NCBI GenBank assembly: GCA_001798855.1 | Contig: MGQQ01000141.1 | Span: 1-37,746 of the forward strand | Source of the DNA: Deltaproteobacteria bacterium RBG_16_49_23 | GTDB lineage: Bacteria > Desulfobacterota > BSN033 > UBA1163 | DNA: 37,746 nt | Direction: 5' to 3' | Translations under genes and position numbers: made by a program | Shown here: positions 1 through 8,533 of the stretch, piece after piece | Position numbering within the stretch: the stretch's first letter is position 1 | Layout of the letters: every line of letters starts with the position of its first letter | The notes under the pieces: model-generated | Seen by the model: only the letters and a program-made list of their open reading frames with translations | What the model was told of the DNA's origin: nothing | Databases searched by the model: none

Positions 1-14
1 AAAAGAATAAAGGT

Positions 15-320
15 TTATATGAGGTCGTCTAAATGACGGGAGCCTTGAACAATGCGGTGAATCTCAACGATTTTTCCGCGAACGATGTAAAATACAAGGT
101 AGGATTCGATAACAAGGACGTGATAACCCGAACTTTTAAGTTTGTCATCTCGTGGCAGGCGGCCAAGAAATGGATGAGTTCTAAGCCTGCCGATGCGTTG
201 GTCGAGTTTTCCAATAAAAGCGGCGGCATTGGCCGGACTATCATCCGCAATCCAGTCGAAGATTGAGATCAAATCATCAACGGCAATGGGGAGGTAGCGG
301 AGAGTATATCTATTTGCCAT
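15..320 (-). CDS. ParE/RelE-superfamily toxin
   Basis: Toxin half of a type II toxin-antitoxin pair, 101 aa. The protein has the compact ParE/RelE layout: an N-terminal helical segment with DDLISIFDWIADDSPANA, a central GRLPRD segment, and a C-terminal strand ending in EIHRIVQGSRH, which resembles the conserved 'V.RVLHGRRD' end of ParE toxins. Known members inhibit gyrase (ParE) or cleave translated mRNA (RelE); the sequence does not say which applies here. The start codon overlaps the end of the antitoxin gene by 11 bases, a typical translationally coupled arrangement. The assignment to the superfamily is fairly secure; the target is inferred only from family membership. Confidence 0.85.
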   Translation of the reverse strand: MANRYTLRYLPIAVDDLISIFDWIADDSPANAAAFIGKLDQRIGRLRTHPFLGRLPRDDKLKSSGYHVLVIESYLVFYIVRGKIVEIHRIVQGSRHLDDLI

Positions 321-579
321 GCAAGCGGCGCCTAAGCTTTTTTATGACTTGAGTATGGGTAAACCCCTTTTCACCAGCCGAGGCTTGGGCTTGGGCCACG
401 GCAAGTTTTCCAAAGAGTTCGACTCTTGCTTTGAGTCTTTCGTAATGTTCGATACTCATGACCACAAGATCACCTTCTCCGTTTGTAGTCAGATAAACAG
501 GCTCGTCTTGTTCATGACACAAGGAAGCGATATCCCTTGTTTGATTGCGCAAGCTTGAAATAGATTTAATGATAGGCAT
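310..579 (-). CDS. Phd/YefM-family antitoxin
   Basis: Antitoxin of the pair, 89 aa. It has the Phd/YefM N-terminal DNA-binding and dimerisation fold: MPIIKSISSLRNQ, then a central strand with PVYLTTNGEGDLVVMSIEHYE, which is the most recognisable part of the family. The C-terminus is basic and should bind the toxin. The start at 579 was chosen over one five codons upstream because AAAGGAGG sits seven to eight bases before it. In this family the antitoxin represses its own operon, which fits the 13-base palindrome on the promoter at 626-638. It lies directly upstream of, and overlaps, the toxin gene. Confidence 0.85.
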   Translation of the reverse strand: MPIIKSISSLRNQTRDIASLCHEQDEPVYLTTNGEGDLVVMSIEHYERLKARVELFGKLAVAQAQASAGEKGFTHTQVIKKLRRRLHGK

Positions 580-609
580 AACGCCTCCTTTCAATGAGAT
601 TTAGAATAA

Positions 610-638
610 AAAATATCACCTAATTTTGATAATATCAA
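610..638 (-). promoter_or_regulatory. Promoter with palindromic operator for the toxin-antitoxin pair
   Basis: On the minus strand TTGATA (633-638) and TATTTT (610-615) are 17 bases apart, a good sigma70-type promoter ending about 30 bases before the antitoxin start. The -35 box lies inside the perfect 13-base palindrome TTGATATTATCAA (626-638), placed where a Phd-type repressor would block polymerase. The operator role is inferred. Confidence 0.55.
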
Positions 639-754
639 GAACATATTTACGGTGCTTTTCAAATAAAGGGGGGATCAGGTTCTGTTATTTGATTTTTACG
701 CATCGAAGTCTGAGGATTCGCTTCTTACACTGATTAAGGTAATACTAAAATTTC

Positions 755-964
755 TGTATCAGTTTAGCTGTTTGAGATCGTCTTGTAAAATCCCTCCCAA
801 CCTCCCCTGCCTACCCTGCCTGTGCGGTGCACGCAGACAGGCGGCAGGCAGACTTTTCCAGGGAGGAGTACCCCCCCTTTCTCCCCCCTTAAAATAAGGG
901 GGGGATGGGAGGGCTATGACAAAGGGGGATTAGATAAGTTTTTTCAAAGCGCTAAACTGTTACA
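755..964. repeat. MITE-like element with imperfect terminal inverted repeats (copy 1)
   Basis: The ends are imperfect inverted copies: TGTATCAGTTTAGCTGTTTGA at 755-775, and TGTAACAGTTTAGCGCTTTGA on the opposite strand at 944-964. The interior is a C-rich/G-rich palindromic core (788-931) of the AATCCCCC...GGGGGATT type, interrupted by a further small palindrome around 810-855. The same ends and core occur at 30439-30581, so this is one dispersed family. No transposase is encoded. Confidence 0.75.
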
Positions 965-1002
965 AATTTCTAATGTCTTTGGCGTCGTATCTTATTACTG
1001 TT

Positions 1003-1701
1003 CTACTTCTTCTCCTGGATTGAAATCAGCTCCACCTCGAAGATCAAGGCGGCATGGGGTCCGATCTGGAGTCCTGCCCCTTTCTCCCCGTAGGCGAGTG
1101 AAGAGGGAATAAAGAGCTGCCACTTTGCTCCCTCCTCCATCATTTGTAGGGCCTCGGTCCAGCCCGCAATCACTCCGTTTACCTGAAAACTGACGGGTTG
1201 CCCGCGTTTATAAGAACTGTCGAATTCAGTTCCATTGATCAGGGTGCCCCGGTAGTGTGTGGTCACGGTATCGGTCGCTTTCGGTTTTTTCCCGCTGCCC
1301 TGCTTCAACACCTTGTACTGCAGGCCGCTGGGCAAGGTCACAACTCCCTCCTTCTTCTTGTTCCCGGCAAGAAAGGCTTCTCCCTCTTTCTTATTGGTCT
1401 CTCCTGTTTTTTTCACCATCTCCTCCTGTTTGGCCTTCATCTCCTTCTGAAACGCAGCGATTGTGTCGCTCATCTCTTTCTCTGTTAATAAGGGTTTATT
1501 GCCGGAGAGTCCATCCTTCAATCCCTTGAACAGGATATCCGGATTAATATCCATTTCCTGTCTTTTAAGGTTTGCCCCGACATCCATCCCGATGATGTAG
1601 CTCACTTTATCCTTCTGATCTTTTAACGCCAGATTTCCTTGCGCATTCGCCTGACTCACTGAAAACAGAAGTCCCAAAATGATGATCCAATGGTATTTCA
1701 T
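1003..1701 (-). CDS. FKBP-type peptidyl-prolyl cis-trans isomerase, Mip/FkpA-like
   Basis: Secreted prolyl isomerase and folding chaperone, 232 aa. A signal peptide covers about residues 1-20 (MKYHW, then a hydrophobic stretch ending SQANA). Residues about 25-115 form the helical FKBP_N dimerisation domain (DKVSYIIGMDVGANLKRQ). Residues about 120-230 are the FKBP_C catalytic domain with LPSGLQYKVL, THYRGTLINGTEFDSSY, VIAGWTEALQ, and a C-terminal strand LIFEVELISI. The Tyr, Asp and Trp positions of the FKBP pocket are all present. Length and order match Mip/FkpA. It lies downstream of the nuo terminator and has its own likely promoter (1740-1768). It probably acts in the periplasm on envelope proteins; that role is known for the family, not shown here. 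Confidence 0.92.
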   Translation of the reverse strand: MKYHWIIILGLLFSVSQANAQGNLALKDQKDKVSYIIGMDVGANLKRQEMDINPDILFKGLKDGLSGNKPLLTEKEMSDTIAAFQKEMKAKQEEMVKKTGETNKKEGEAFLAGNKKKEGVVTLPSGLQYKVLKQGSGKKPKATDTVTTHYRGTLINGTEFDSSYKRGQPVSFQVNGVIAGWTEALQMMEEGAKWQLFIPSSLAYGEKGAGLQIGPHAALIFEVELISIQEKK

Positions 1702-1739
1702 GTTGACCCCTTTCTGTTGAAATATTTTTCGCTAAGGTA

Positions 1740-1768
1740 GATATGGATGCATTTCAGCATTCTGTCAA
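1740..1768 (-). promoter_or_regulatory. Putative sigma70 promoter of the FKBP gene
   Basis: On the minus strand a perfect TTGACA (1763-1768) is followed 17 bases later by the weak -10 candidate CATATC; ATATCT and TATCTA are alternatives at 18 and 19 bases. It lies about 40 bases before the start codon, outside the nuo terminator. The -35 box is convincing, the -10 box is not. Confidence 0.45.
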
Positions 1769-1799
1769 ATTGTAAAAGGGTATGCCGGGGATTGCAAAG

Positions 1800-1834
1800 A
1801 AAAAAAGGAGCGTCCGGCCATCAGCCGACGCCCC
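1800..1834 (-). terminator. Intrinsic terminator of the nuo operon
   Basis: Read on the minus strand, GGGGCGTC pairs with GACGCTCC (8 bp, one G-U). An upper GGC/GCC stem follows after a one-base bulge with loop TGATG, and then a run of seven T. It begins 27 bases after the nuoN stop codon. This is a textbook Rho-independent terminator. Confidence 0.85.
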
Positions 1835-1861
1835 CTCTTTTTCTAAACCTATCCCAATTTC

Positions 1862-3313
1862 TTACATCAATCCGGCGATCGATTTTTGGGCGAAGGTGAG
1901 GACATTGGAAGGAAAGATTCCCATGTAGAAGGTCCCGATCAGGGCTAAAATCAGAGCGATCACCGGCGCCGGTGAAAACTGGAGGCCTGTGATCTCCCGC
2001 TCCGATTCCCTGAAATACATCAATACCGTCACCCGAAGGTAGTAATAGACTGAGATGGCGCTGTTGAGAACCCCGAAAATGGCCAGCCAGTAAAATTTCG
2101 CTTCCACCGCCGCGCTGAAAATATAGAGTTTGGCCATAAATCCGCCCAGGGGAGGGATTCCTGCCATGGAGAGGAGGAAGATGGTCATCGAGGCGGCCAG
2201 GAGGGGATACTTGAAGCCGACTCCCGCATAATCGGCGACCAGGGTATTCTCCTCACCCTTCTTACCGAAGAGGATCACGCAGGTGAAAGCCCCCAGATTC
2301 ATAAAGGCATAAGCCATGAGGTAGAAAAGGATTCCGGAGGTTCCCAGCTGATTTCCGGCGACAAAGGCAACGAGAATATATCCGGCATGGGCGATGCTCG
2401 AATAGGCCAGCATCCTCTTGATGTTGCTCTGGGAGATGGCGATGATGTTTCCGACCGTCATGGTCACGACCGCAATGAGCCACATGATCGAGGTCCAGTC
2501 CGGACGGAATCCCGGAAGGGCGGTGAAGAAGACCCGGATCAGGGCTGAAAAACCTGCCGCCTTCACCCCCGTTGCCATAAAAGCCGTCACCGATGTCGGG
2601 GCCCCCTCATAGACATCGGGTGTCCACATATGAAAAGGGACAGAGGCAATCTTGAAGCCGAAGCCGATGGTGAGGAAGGTCAGGCTCATCAGAAGCATCG
2701 GATGGTCGAAAAGTTTTTTCGCGGCGATGTGAGCGGCAATATCCTTGAGATAGAGGGACCCGGTGGCGCCGTAGAGAAAAGCAATCCCGTAAAGAAGAAA
2801 ACCGGTGGCAAAGGCCCCCAGGAGGAAGTATTTGAAGGCCGCCTCCGCCGATCTCCGGTCCTCCCTCAGCATCCCGGCAAGGATGTAGATGGAAATGGAC
2901 ATTGTCTCCAGACCGAGGAAGATGACGATGAGATGGGTCCCGGCAGCCATGAGCATCATCCCCAGCGTGGCAAAAAGGATAAGAGCATAATATTCCCCAA
3001 ACCCGATCCCTTCCCGGGCGGCATAGCCCATCGAGATCAGGAGAGTCAGAAAGGCGATGATCAGGATCGTGATTTTGAAGAAGACGGCAAATCCATCGGA
3101 AGTAATCATCCCTTCAAATCCGGTTTTCCCGGATCCCATCAGGGGAATCGTATAGAAGAAAGCAATGACCACACCAATCAGGCCGAGGAACCCGAGATAT
3201 CCCTTCTTCTCCCCCTTCGGAGCGAAGACATCGACGAGAAGGACTAAGAATCCGAAGGCGGTGATGATGATTTCCGGCGCGATAAGATAGAGGTCAATCT
3301 CTGGTATTTTCAT
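1862..3313 (-). CDS. nuoN: NADH-quinone oxidoreductase subunit N
   Basis: Antiporter-like membrane subunit of complex I, 483 aa. It is almost wholly hydrophobic with about 14 predicted membrane segments. The family signatures are visible: HLIVIFLGLETMSISIYILAG early, FKIASVPFHMWTPDVYEGAP in the middle (Lys and His of the proton path), and SNIKRMLAYSSIAHAGYILV after it. It is the last gene of the operon and is followed by a strong terminator. The start at 3313 was chosen because GGAGG lies seven bases upstream; the two-codon longer frame would need TTG. The gap to nuoM holds a palindromic repeat. Confidence 0.96.
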   Translation of the reverse strand: MKIPEIDLYLIAPEIIITAFGFLVLLVDVFAPKGEKKGYLGFLGLIGVVIAFFYTIPLMGSGKTGFEGMITSDGFAVFFKITILIIAFLTLLISMGYAAREGIGFGEYYALILFATLGMMLMAAGTHLIVIFLGLETMSISIYILAGMLREDRRSAEAAFKYFLLGAFATGFLLYGIAFLYGATGSLYLKDIAAHIAAKKLFDHPMLLMSLTFLTIGFGFKIASVPFHMWTPDVYEGAPTSVTAFMATGVKAAGFSALIRVFFTALPGFRPDWTSIMWLIAVVTMTVGNIIAISQSNIKRMLAYSSIAHAGYILVAFVAGNQLGTSGILFYLMAYAFMNLGAFTCVILFGKKGEENTLVADYAGVGFKYPLLAASMTIFLLSMAGIPPLGGFMAKLYIFSAAVEAKFYWLAIFGVLNSAISVYYYLRVTVLMYFRESEREITGLQFSPAPVIALILALIGTFYMGIFPSNVLTFAQKSIAGLM

Positions 3314-3340
3314 TAACAAACCTCCGAATGAAACATAACA

Positions 3341-3385
3341 AATCCCCCTTCATCCCCCTTTACTAAAGGGGGAAAGAGGGGGATT
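3341..3385. repeat. Palindromic C-rich/G-rich intergenic repeat
   Basis: A short AATCCCCC...CCCCCTTT / AAAGGGGG...GGGGATT hairpin fills the nuoM-nuoN gap. It matches the core of the MITE-like elements at 755-964 and 30439-30581 but lacks their terminal repeats. The transcript could form a long stem here. Confidence 0.7.
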
Positions 3386-4925
3386 ATTTTTTAATCTCTG
3401 CTACTTTGGGTGCAGGCAGATCGGCTTTCATCTCAACCTTTCCCTTGAAGTCCTTCAGGAATTTCTCCACACTCGCATCCATCTTGCTGAAGAAGAGTTT
3501 GGGATAGATTCCCATGAGGAAGATCAGGGCCACCATGGGAATGAGGATAACGACCTCACGCGCATTGAGGTCTTTCAGTCCTTCGTTCTTGGAATGGGTC
3601 ACCTTCCCGAACATCACCCGCTGGAACATCCAGAGCATATAAGCGGCGCCCAGGATGACTCCTGCCGCAGCCAGAACGCCATAGAGGGTATTGGCCCGGA
3701 AGGCCCCTAAGAGGATCAGAAATTCTCCCACAAAACCGTTCGTCCCCGGAAGCCCGATGGAGGAGAGAGTGACGATCATGAAGAATACCGCAAAGACCGG
3801 CATCACCTTCGAGATGCCTCCGAAATCGGAGATCATCCGGGTGTGCCTCCGCTCATAGATCATTCCGACGATCAGGAAGAGAGAGCCTGTGCTGATCCCA
3901 TGGTTGAGCATCTGATAGATCGATCCCTGAACGCCCTGTGTGTTCAGGGCAAACATCCCTAACATGACATAACCCAGGTGACTGACGCTCGAGAAGGCCA
4001 CCAGTCTCTTCAGGTCGGGTTGCATCATCGAGACCAGCGCTCCGTAAATGATCCCGATGAGCGCAAGCCAGGAGATGAGAGGCGTCAGGTCCAGGGCCGC
4101 ATTCGGGAAAAGGGGAATGGCAAACCGGATGAATCCATACGTTCCCATCTTCAGCAAGACGCCGGCCAGGATCACACTGCCCGCTGTAGGCGCCTCGGTG
4201 TGGGCATCGGGCAACCAGGTATGAAAGGGAAACATGGGCACCTTGATGGCAAAGGCCAGGGCAAAAGCGCCGAAGAGCCAGTACTGGGTGGTTACGGGGA
4301 TTCCCAGTTTGTAGAGTTCAAGCACATCGAAGGTGGACTTCCCGGTCGCCTTCAGGTTGATGAAATAGAGAACCAGAATGGCAACGAGCATCAGCACGCT
4401 TCCGGCCATGGTGAAGAGGAAGAATTTGATCGCCGCATAGATCCGCCTCTGGGGATTCCCCCAAACACCGATGAGGAGGTACATCGGGATGAGCATCACT
4501 TCCCAGAAGACATAGAAGAGGATGAGGTCCAGGGCGACAAGCGCGCCGATCATTCCCGTCTCGAGGAAGAGGAAGGAGATCATATACTCCTTCACCCTGA
4601 AGGTGATCGCTGTCCAGGAGCAGAGGATGCAGAGAACGGTCAGGAAAGTGCTCAGAAGGACGAGAAGGAGGCTGATCCCATCGATTCCCAGTTTATAACT
4701 GATCCCGTAGGCCTCCACCCACCACCCGTCTTCTAAGAATTGCATGGCCGCCATGGCGGAATCGAATTTAAAAAAGAGGGGCAGTGAGGCGACAAATTCG
4801 ACGAGGGCGAAGAGCAGGGTTACGACCCGGATGGGGCTCTCATTTTTAATGAAGAGGAGAACGGCCGCCCCTGCCAGCGGAAAGAAGATCAGGAAGGATA
4901 GGATGGGAATTCCCAAGATGTCCAT
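3384..4925 (-). CDS. nuoM: NADH-quinone oxidoreductase subunit M
   Basis: Antiporter-like proton-pumping subunit of complex I, 513 aa. Signatures are [40 protein letters not shown] (conserved Glu), [20 protein letters not shown] (conserved Lys and the HTWLPDAH motif), and [22 protein letters not shown]. The start at 4925 is preceded by AAAAAGGAG at normal spacing. The frame continues 38 codons upstream into nuoL, but that part only translates the repeat at 4948-4992 ([11 protein letters not shown]), so it was excluded. The C-terminal 40 residues are charged and Lys-rich and should lie outside the membrane. Confidence 0.96.
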   Translation of the reverse strand: MDILGIPILSFLIFFPLAGAAVLLFIKNESPIRVVTLLFALVEFVASLPLFFKFDSAMAAMQFLEDGWWVEAYGISYKLGIDGISLLLVLLSTFLTVLCILCSWTAITFRVKEYMISFLFLETGMIGALVALDLILFYVFWEVMLIPMYLLIGVWGNPQRRIYAAIKFFLFTMAGSVLMLVAILVLYFINLKATGKSTFDVLELYKLGIPVTTQYWLFGAFALAFAIKVPMFPFHTWLPDAHTEAPTAGSVILAGVLLKMGTYGFIRFAIPLFPNAALDLTPLISWLALIGIIYGALVSMMQPDLKRLVAFSSVSHLGYVMLGMFALNTQGVQGSIYQMLNHGISTGSLFLIVGMIYERRHTRMISDFGGISKVMPVFAVFFMIVTLSSIGLPGTNGFVGEFLILLGAFRANTLYGVLAAAGVILGAAYMLWMFQRVMFGKVTHSKNEGLKDLNAREVVILIPMVALIFLMGIYPKLFFSKMDASVEKFLKDFKGKVEMKADLPAPKVAEIKK

Positions 4926-4947
4926 GAAATGGCTCCTTTTTACATTT

Positions 4948-4992
4948 AATCCCCCCTCCCCCCCCTTTATAAAAGGGGGGTTGGGGGGGATT
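4948..4992. repeat. Palindromic C-rich/G-rich intergenic repeat
   Basis: AATCCCCCC...CCCCTTT / AAAAGGGGGG...GGGGGATT hairpin in the nuoL-nuoM gap, of the same family as 3341-3385. It directly abuts the nuoL stop codon. Confidence 0.7.
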
Positions 4993-6981
4993 TTAATAAA
5001 AGATACCCCGTATGATATAGTAGATGGCAAGAACCACACCGCCCAGCATGATTGAAAAGGCGTAGTTCTGAACGAATCCGGTCTGCGTTTTTCTCATCAC
5101 GCCTGACAGCCATCCGATGAAATAGGCAATGCCATTGACCGTTCCATCGATCACAAACTCATCGAATCCCCTCCAGAGTCCTGTCCCCAGCTTCTTCAGG
5201 GAGTTGACGAAGAGGATTTGATAGAGTTCGTCCACATAATATTTATTGGAGACCAGTCGATACAGCCCATTCCATTTTTCCGTCAGCATCCTGGGCAGGG
5301 CCGGGTTCTTCAAATATAAAAAGTAGGCGATTCCGATCCCGATGAGGGCAATCACAACGGACAGAGCCATCAAAAAGATTTCCAGCGCTGCGGAATGGCC
5401 TTCTCCTCCTCCTGCGGCCCATGCCTCAGAAATGAGGGAGAATCCGGCATGGGCTTTTGCAGGCTCGATGCCTCCACCCACCACCGGCGCTAAGAATTCA
5501 TGGATGTGGTTGGCTCCGCCCAGGACATGGGGAACACCCACATAACCTCCCACAATGGAGAGAAAGGCCAGGACCATCAGAGGAACGGTCATGATCTTCG
5601 GTGATTCATGGATATGGTGCGCCACGTGGTGATCGACCCTCGACTCCCCGAAGAAAGCCATAAAGAGCGCCCGGAACATATAGAAGGCGGTCATCCCCGC
5701 GGCTATGGCAGCCGCCAGCCAGAGCAGGAAATGTCCGCGTCCGCTGGAGAAGGCCATCCAGAGGATTTCGTCCTTGCTGAAGAACCCGGAGAGGCCCGGC
5801 ACGCCCGCGATCGCCAGCGTGGCAATGAAAAAGGTCGCAAAGGTGACGGGAATCTTCTTTCTCAGAGCCCCCATATTCCGTATATCCAGCTCCCCGCTCA
5901 GGGCATGCATCACACTTCCCGCGCCGAGAAAGAGGAGCCCTTTGAAGAAGGCATGGGTCATGAGGTGAAAGATCCCTGCCGAATAAGCTCCCACACCCAC
6001 GGCAAGAAACATGTATCCGAGCTGGCTGATCGTCGAATAAGCCAGAATTTTTTTGATATCGTACTGGCAGAAACCGATGGAGGCGGTGAAGATGGCAGTG
6101 GCCACGCCCACGATCGCCACAACGGCCATGGCAATGGGGGCCATGTTGTAGAGGATATTGCACCGGGCGACCATATAGACGCCTGCGGTTACCATGGTGG
6201 CCGCATGGATCAAAGAGCTGACCGGTGTGGGGCCTTCCATCGCATCGGGAAGCCAGACATAGAGGGGAATCTGCGCCGACTTTCCGCAGGCGCCGACAAA
6301 GAACAGGAGCGCAATGGCAGTGGCGGTCGTTGTGTCGAGTTTGGAGGCATTGGCAAAGACCTCGGTGAAATCGAGCGTCCAGATCCCGTGCTGTCCCAGA
6401 CTGGTGAAGAGCAGAAACATCCCCAGGATGAAACCGAAGTCGCCCACCCGGTTGACGATAAATGCCTTCTTTCCCGCATTGGCCGCAGAATCCTTCTCAT
6501 ACCAGAAGCCGATCAGAAGATAGGAGCAGAGGCCCACGCCCTCCCAACCCACAAACATCAATAGGAAGTTATTGGCAAGGATGAGATTGAGCATCATGAA
6601 GACGAAGAGGTTGAGGTAGGTGAAATATCGGGTATAACCCGGGTCATCATGCATATATCCCACGGAGTAGATATGGATGAAGAAGCTGACCCCGGTCACA
6701 ACCAGGGCCATGAGGATGGAGAGGGGATCGATCTGATAACCGATGACGGTCTGGAGAGAGCCTGAGACGATCCAGTCGAAGATCACCTTTTCGAAGAGCC
6801 GTTCGGAAGGGGGTTTGTTGATCAGTTCAAAGAGGATGAGGATGGAGGTAAGAAAGGAGAGCCCGATGGCAGAGGGCCCCACCACGCTGACCACGCCCTT
6901 TCCCAGACGTCTCCCTAACAATCCGTTGATCAGAAACCCGATGAAAGGAAATAGAGGGATCAACCACACATAATCTAACAT
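4993..6981 (-). CDS. nuoL: NADH-quinone oxidoreductase subunit L
   Basis: Largest antiporter-like subunit of complex I, 662 aa, normal length. It shows [86 protein letters not shown], and the [18 protein letters not shown] segment, all diagnostic of NuoL. The C-terminal part after residue about 530 ([22 protein letters not shown] onward) corresponds to the lateral amphipathic helix and terminal anchor that span NuoM and NuoN in known structures. The ATG at 6981 has AGAGGAG upstream. The gene stands between nuoK and nuoM in standard order. Confidence 0.97.
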   Translation of the reverse strand: MLDYVWLIPLFPFIGFLINGLLGRRLGKGVVSVVGPSAIGLSFLTSILILFELINKPPSERLFEKVIFDWIVSGSLQTVIGYQIDPLSILMALVVTGVSFFIHIYSVGYMHDDPGYTRYFTYLNLFVFMMLNLILANNFLLMFVGWEGVGLCSYLLIGFWYEKDSAANAGKKAFIVNRVGDFGFILGMFLLFTSLGQHGIWTLDFTEVFANASKLDTTTATAIALLFFVGACGKSAQIPLYVWLPDAMEGPTPVSSLIHAATMVTAGVYMVARCNILYNMAPIAMAVVAIVGVATAIFTASIGFCQYDIKKILAYSTISQLGYMFLAVGVGAYSAGIFHLMTHAFFKGLLFLGAGSVMHALSGELDIRNMGALRKKIPVTFATFFIATLAIAGVPGLSGFFSKDEILWMAFSSGRGHFLLWLAAAIAAGMTAFYMFRALFMAFFGESRVDHHVAHHIHESPKIMTVPLMVLAFLSIVGGYVGVPHVLGGANHIHEFLAPVVGGGIEPAKAHAGFSLISEAWAAGGGEGHSAALEIFLMALSVVIALIGIGIAYFLYLKNPALPRMLTEKWNGLYRLVSNKYYVDELYQILFVNSLKKLGTGLWRGFDEFVIDGTVNGIAYFIGWLSGVMRKTQTGFVQNYAFSIMLGGVVLAIYYIIRGIFY

Positions 6982-7004
6982 GAAAGACTCCTCTCGTCAT
7001 TGCG

Positions 7005-7067
7005 GATTTCGGATTGCGGATTTTGGAATTTCACTCCGCATTCTGCACTCCGGATTCCGCATTTGCA
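7005..7067. repeat. GCGGATT-type short inverted and tandem repeat in the nuoK-nuoL gap
   Basis: The gap contains ATTGCGGATTTCGGATTGCG followed about 20 bases later by inverted copies (ACTCCGCATT, CTCCGGATTCCGCATTT), so it can fold back on itself. It has no coding content. It looks like another small dispersed intergenic repeat and is different from the C-rich family. Confidence 0.5.
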
Positions 7068-7385
7068 TTACCACTTAAGCAAATTGACTTCATCGACATT
7101 GATCGTCTCTTTTGAACGATAGAGCATCACAAAGATCGCCAGCCCAACCGCTGCCTCGGCCGCGGCCACCGCCATTACGAAGAAGGCAAAGATCACTCCG
7201 TCTATCGACTGGAGTGAACGGGAAAGGGTGATGAAGGTCAAATTGACCGCATTGAGCATCAACTCGATGCTAATGAAGACGACGATCGCATTGCGACGGG
7301 TCAAGGCCCCGATCACACCGATGGTGAAGAGGATCCCGCTCAACATGAGATAGAGGGCAGGGGGGATGGTTGGAACGACCCACAT
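7068..7385 (-). CDS. nuoK: NADH-quinone oxidoreductase subunit K
   Basis: Small membrane subunit of complex I, 105 aa, with three transmembrane helices. Diagnostic features are [20 protein letters not shown], which holds the conserved membrane Glu of helix 2, and [19 protein letters not shown] with the second conserved Glu in helix 3. Both Glu lie in the central proton axis. The ATG at 7385 is preceded by AAGGAG, and the gene follows nuoJ by 12 bases. Confidence 0.96.
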   Translation of the reverse strand: MWVVPTIPPALYLMLSGILFTIGVIGALTRRNAIVVFISIELMLNAVNLTFITLSRSLQSIDGVIFAFFVMAVAAAEAAVGLAIFVMLYRSKETINVDEVNLLKW

Positions 7386-7397
7386 AGTCTATTCTCC

Positions 7398-7925
7398 TTA
7401 TGTCCTTTTCTTGCTCAAAATCACCGCGCCGATGATGGCGGCAACCAGAAGGATTGAGATAATCTCAAAGGGAAGAAGATATTTCGTGAAAAGCACCTCG
7501 CTGACGTCTTTCACATTGGTGGCCATCTTTTCCGTCGTATAAGTACCCGTCTGACCTGCCGGGGATTTGGCCACGGCAGCGTAAAAGATCCCCAGGAGGA
7601 AGAGGACGGCCAGAAATCCTCCGATGACCTTTGAAGAAACGATCTTCAGCCCGGAACGGAGCTCCTCTTCAAGGTCGAGGAGCATAATGACGAAGACGAT
7701 AAGCATCACGATGGCTCCAGCATAGACGATGACCTGGATGATGGCAATGAACGGGCTATGGAGCAACACATAAAGCACGGCCACACAGAGAAGGGTCAGC
7801 ACCATGAAGAGGGCGCTGTGGATGGGATTTTTGCGCGTGATGACCATCAGGGAAGCGATGATCGAGACGAACGCCATTCCCATAAAAATCAACCACTGAA
7901 AAAGGATTCCAAAATTTTCAGCCAT
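7398..7925 (-). CDS. nuoJ: NADH-quinone oxidoreductase subunit J
   Basis: Membrane subunit of complex I, 175 aa, five predicted transmembrane helices. The core IQVIVYAGAIVMLIVFVIMLLDLEEE is the family signature, including the helix-3 pi-bulge region and the charged segment after it. The start at 7925 (MAENFGIL) was preferred over the 13-codon longer frame because GGAG lies eight bases upstream and the extension falls in the repeat-bearing gap. It sits between nuoI and nuoK as usual. Confidence 0.95.
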   Translation of the reverse strand: MAENFGILFQWLIFMGMAFVSIIASLMVITRKNPIHSALFMVLTLLCVAVLYVLLHSPFIAIIQVIVYAGAIVMLIVFVIMLLDLEEELRSGLKIVSSKVIGGFLAVLFLLGIFYAAVAKSPAGQTGTYTTEKMATNVKDVSEVLFTKYLLPFEIISILLVAAIIGAVILSKKRT

Positions 7926-7951
7926 GGTTTTACTCCAAATGAATTTATTAA

Positions 7952-8099
7952 AATCCCCTTTCATCCCCCTTTTCCAAAGGGGGACCTATTTTCTCCTCCC
8001 TTTAGCCGCCGGCCCATAGGGCCTCTGGCCCGGAGGGCAAAGGGAGGTGGCCTGCCTGCACGAAGTCCCGCCCTGCGGGACGAAGGCAGGGGAGGGATT
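7952..8099. repeat. Composite palindromic repeat in the nuoI-nuoJ gap
   Basis: A C-rich/G-rich palindrome of the 3341-3385 family, here 148 bases long and enlarged by nested small palindromes: the GCCGCCGGCCC...GGCCCGGAGGG type (about 8004-8037, also found at 32350-32400) and CCCGCCCTGCGGG (about 8066-8078). It fills almost the whole gap between nuoI and nuoJ. Confidence 0.65.
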
Positions 8100-8103
8100 T
8101 GAA

Positions 8104-8517
8104 TTACGGATTATACTTCTTCTGCTCCAGAAGTTTCTCCGTATTCATGACAAAGGGCTCCCTCCGGCCTTCCACCCATTCGTAAGTCTTTCCCATGAAG
8201 ATCGCATTGACCGGGCAGGCCTCTTCACAAAAACCGCAGAAAATACAACGCGTCACATCCAATTCATAGACAAGAGGATACCGCCTTCCCTCCTCGTCCT
8301 CGGCGGTCTCAATATAGATGCACTGGGAAGGACAGACCACCATGCAGAGGCCGCAGGCCACGCATTTCGTCTTCCCCCTCTCATCCTTCTCAAAATACTG
8401 GATTCCCCTCCAGCGCTTCGCAGGAGGCACCTTCTCCTCCGGATACTGGATGGTGATCGGTTTGGAGAAGAACCGGCCCAATGTAAAAGCCAGACCTTTG
8501 AGCAATGGAATGATCAT
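8104..8517 (-). CDS. nuoI: NADH-quinone oxidoreductase subunit I
   Basis: Peripheral-arm ferredoxin subunit of complex I carrying clusters N6a and N6b, 137 aa. Two CxxCxxCxxxCP motifs are intact: CVACGLCMVVCPSQC at about residues 52-66 and CIFCGFCEEACPVNA at about 90-104. The N-terminus (MIIPLLKGLAFTLGRFF) is the amphipathic anchor, and RGIQYFEKDERGKTKC is characteristic of NuoI. It follows nuoH by 16 bases. It passes electrons to cluster N2 in NuoB. Confidence 0.96.
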   Translation of the reverse strand: MIIPLLKGLAFTLGRFFSKPITIQYPEEKVPPAKRWRGIQYFEKDERGKTKCVACGLCMVVCPSQCIYIETAEDEEGRRYPLVYELDVTRCIFCGFCEEACPVNAIFMGKTYEWVEGRREPFVMNTEKLLEQKKYNP

Positions 8518-8533
8518 TCTTCGCCTCTCTTTT

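Larger units (their letters stand above)
580..1002. other. Intergenic region between FKBP and toxin-antitoxin genes
   Basis: No gene is supported here. The stretch holds the toxin-antitoxin promoter at its left edge and a 210-base MITE-like repeat (755-964). The open frames in it are low-complexity readings of the C- and G-rich repeat core. Confidence 0.7.

Noticed and set aside
822..1112. 96-codon frame on the plus strand
   Set aside because: It reads through a C-rich/G-rich repeat and into the antisense of the FKBP gene; Pro-, Arg- and Gly-rich product with no family.
4926..5039. N-terminal extension of nuoM
   Set aside because: It translates an intergenic repeat and overlaps nuoL; a good ribosome binding site supports the start at 4925.
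5608..6564. 318-codon open frame on the plus strand within nuoL
   Set aside because: Antisense shadow of nuoL, rich in Gly, His and Glu, with no family resemblance. Similar frames over nuoN (2630-3247), nuoM (3978-4736) and the Cys-type fdhA (21834-22847) were rejected for the same reason.
7005..7067. Possible CRISPR-like short repeats in the nuoK-nuoL gap
   Set aside because: The repeats are too short, unevenly spaced and partly inverted; no cas genes are in the window.
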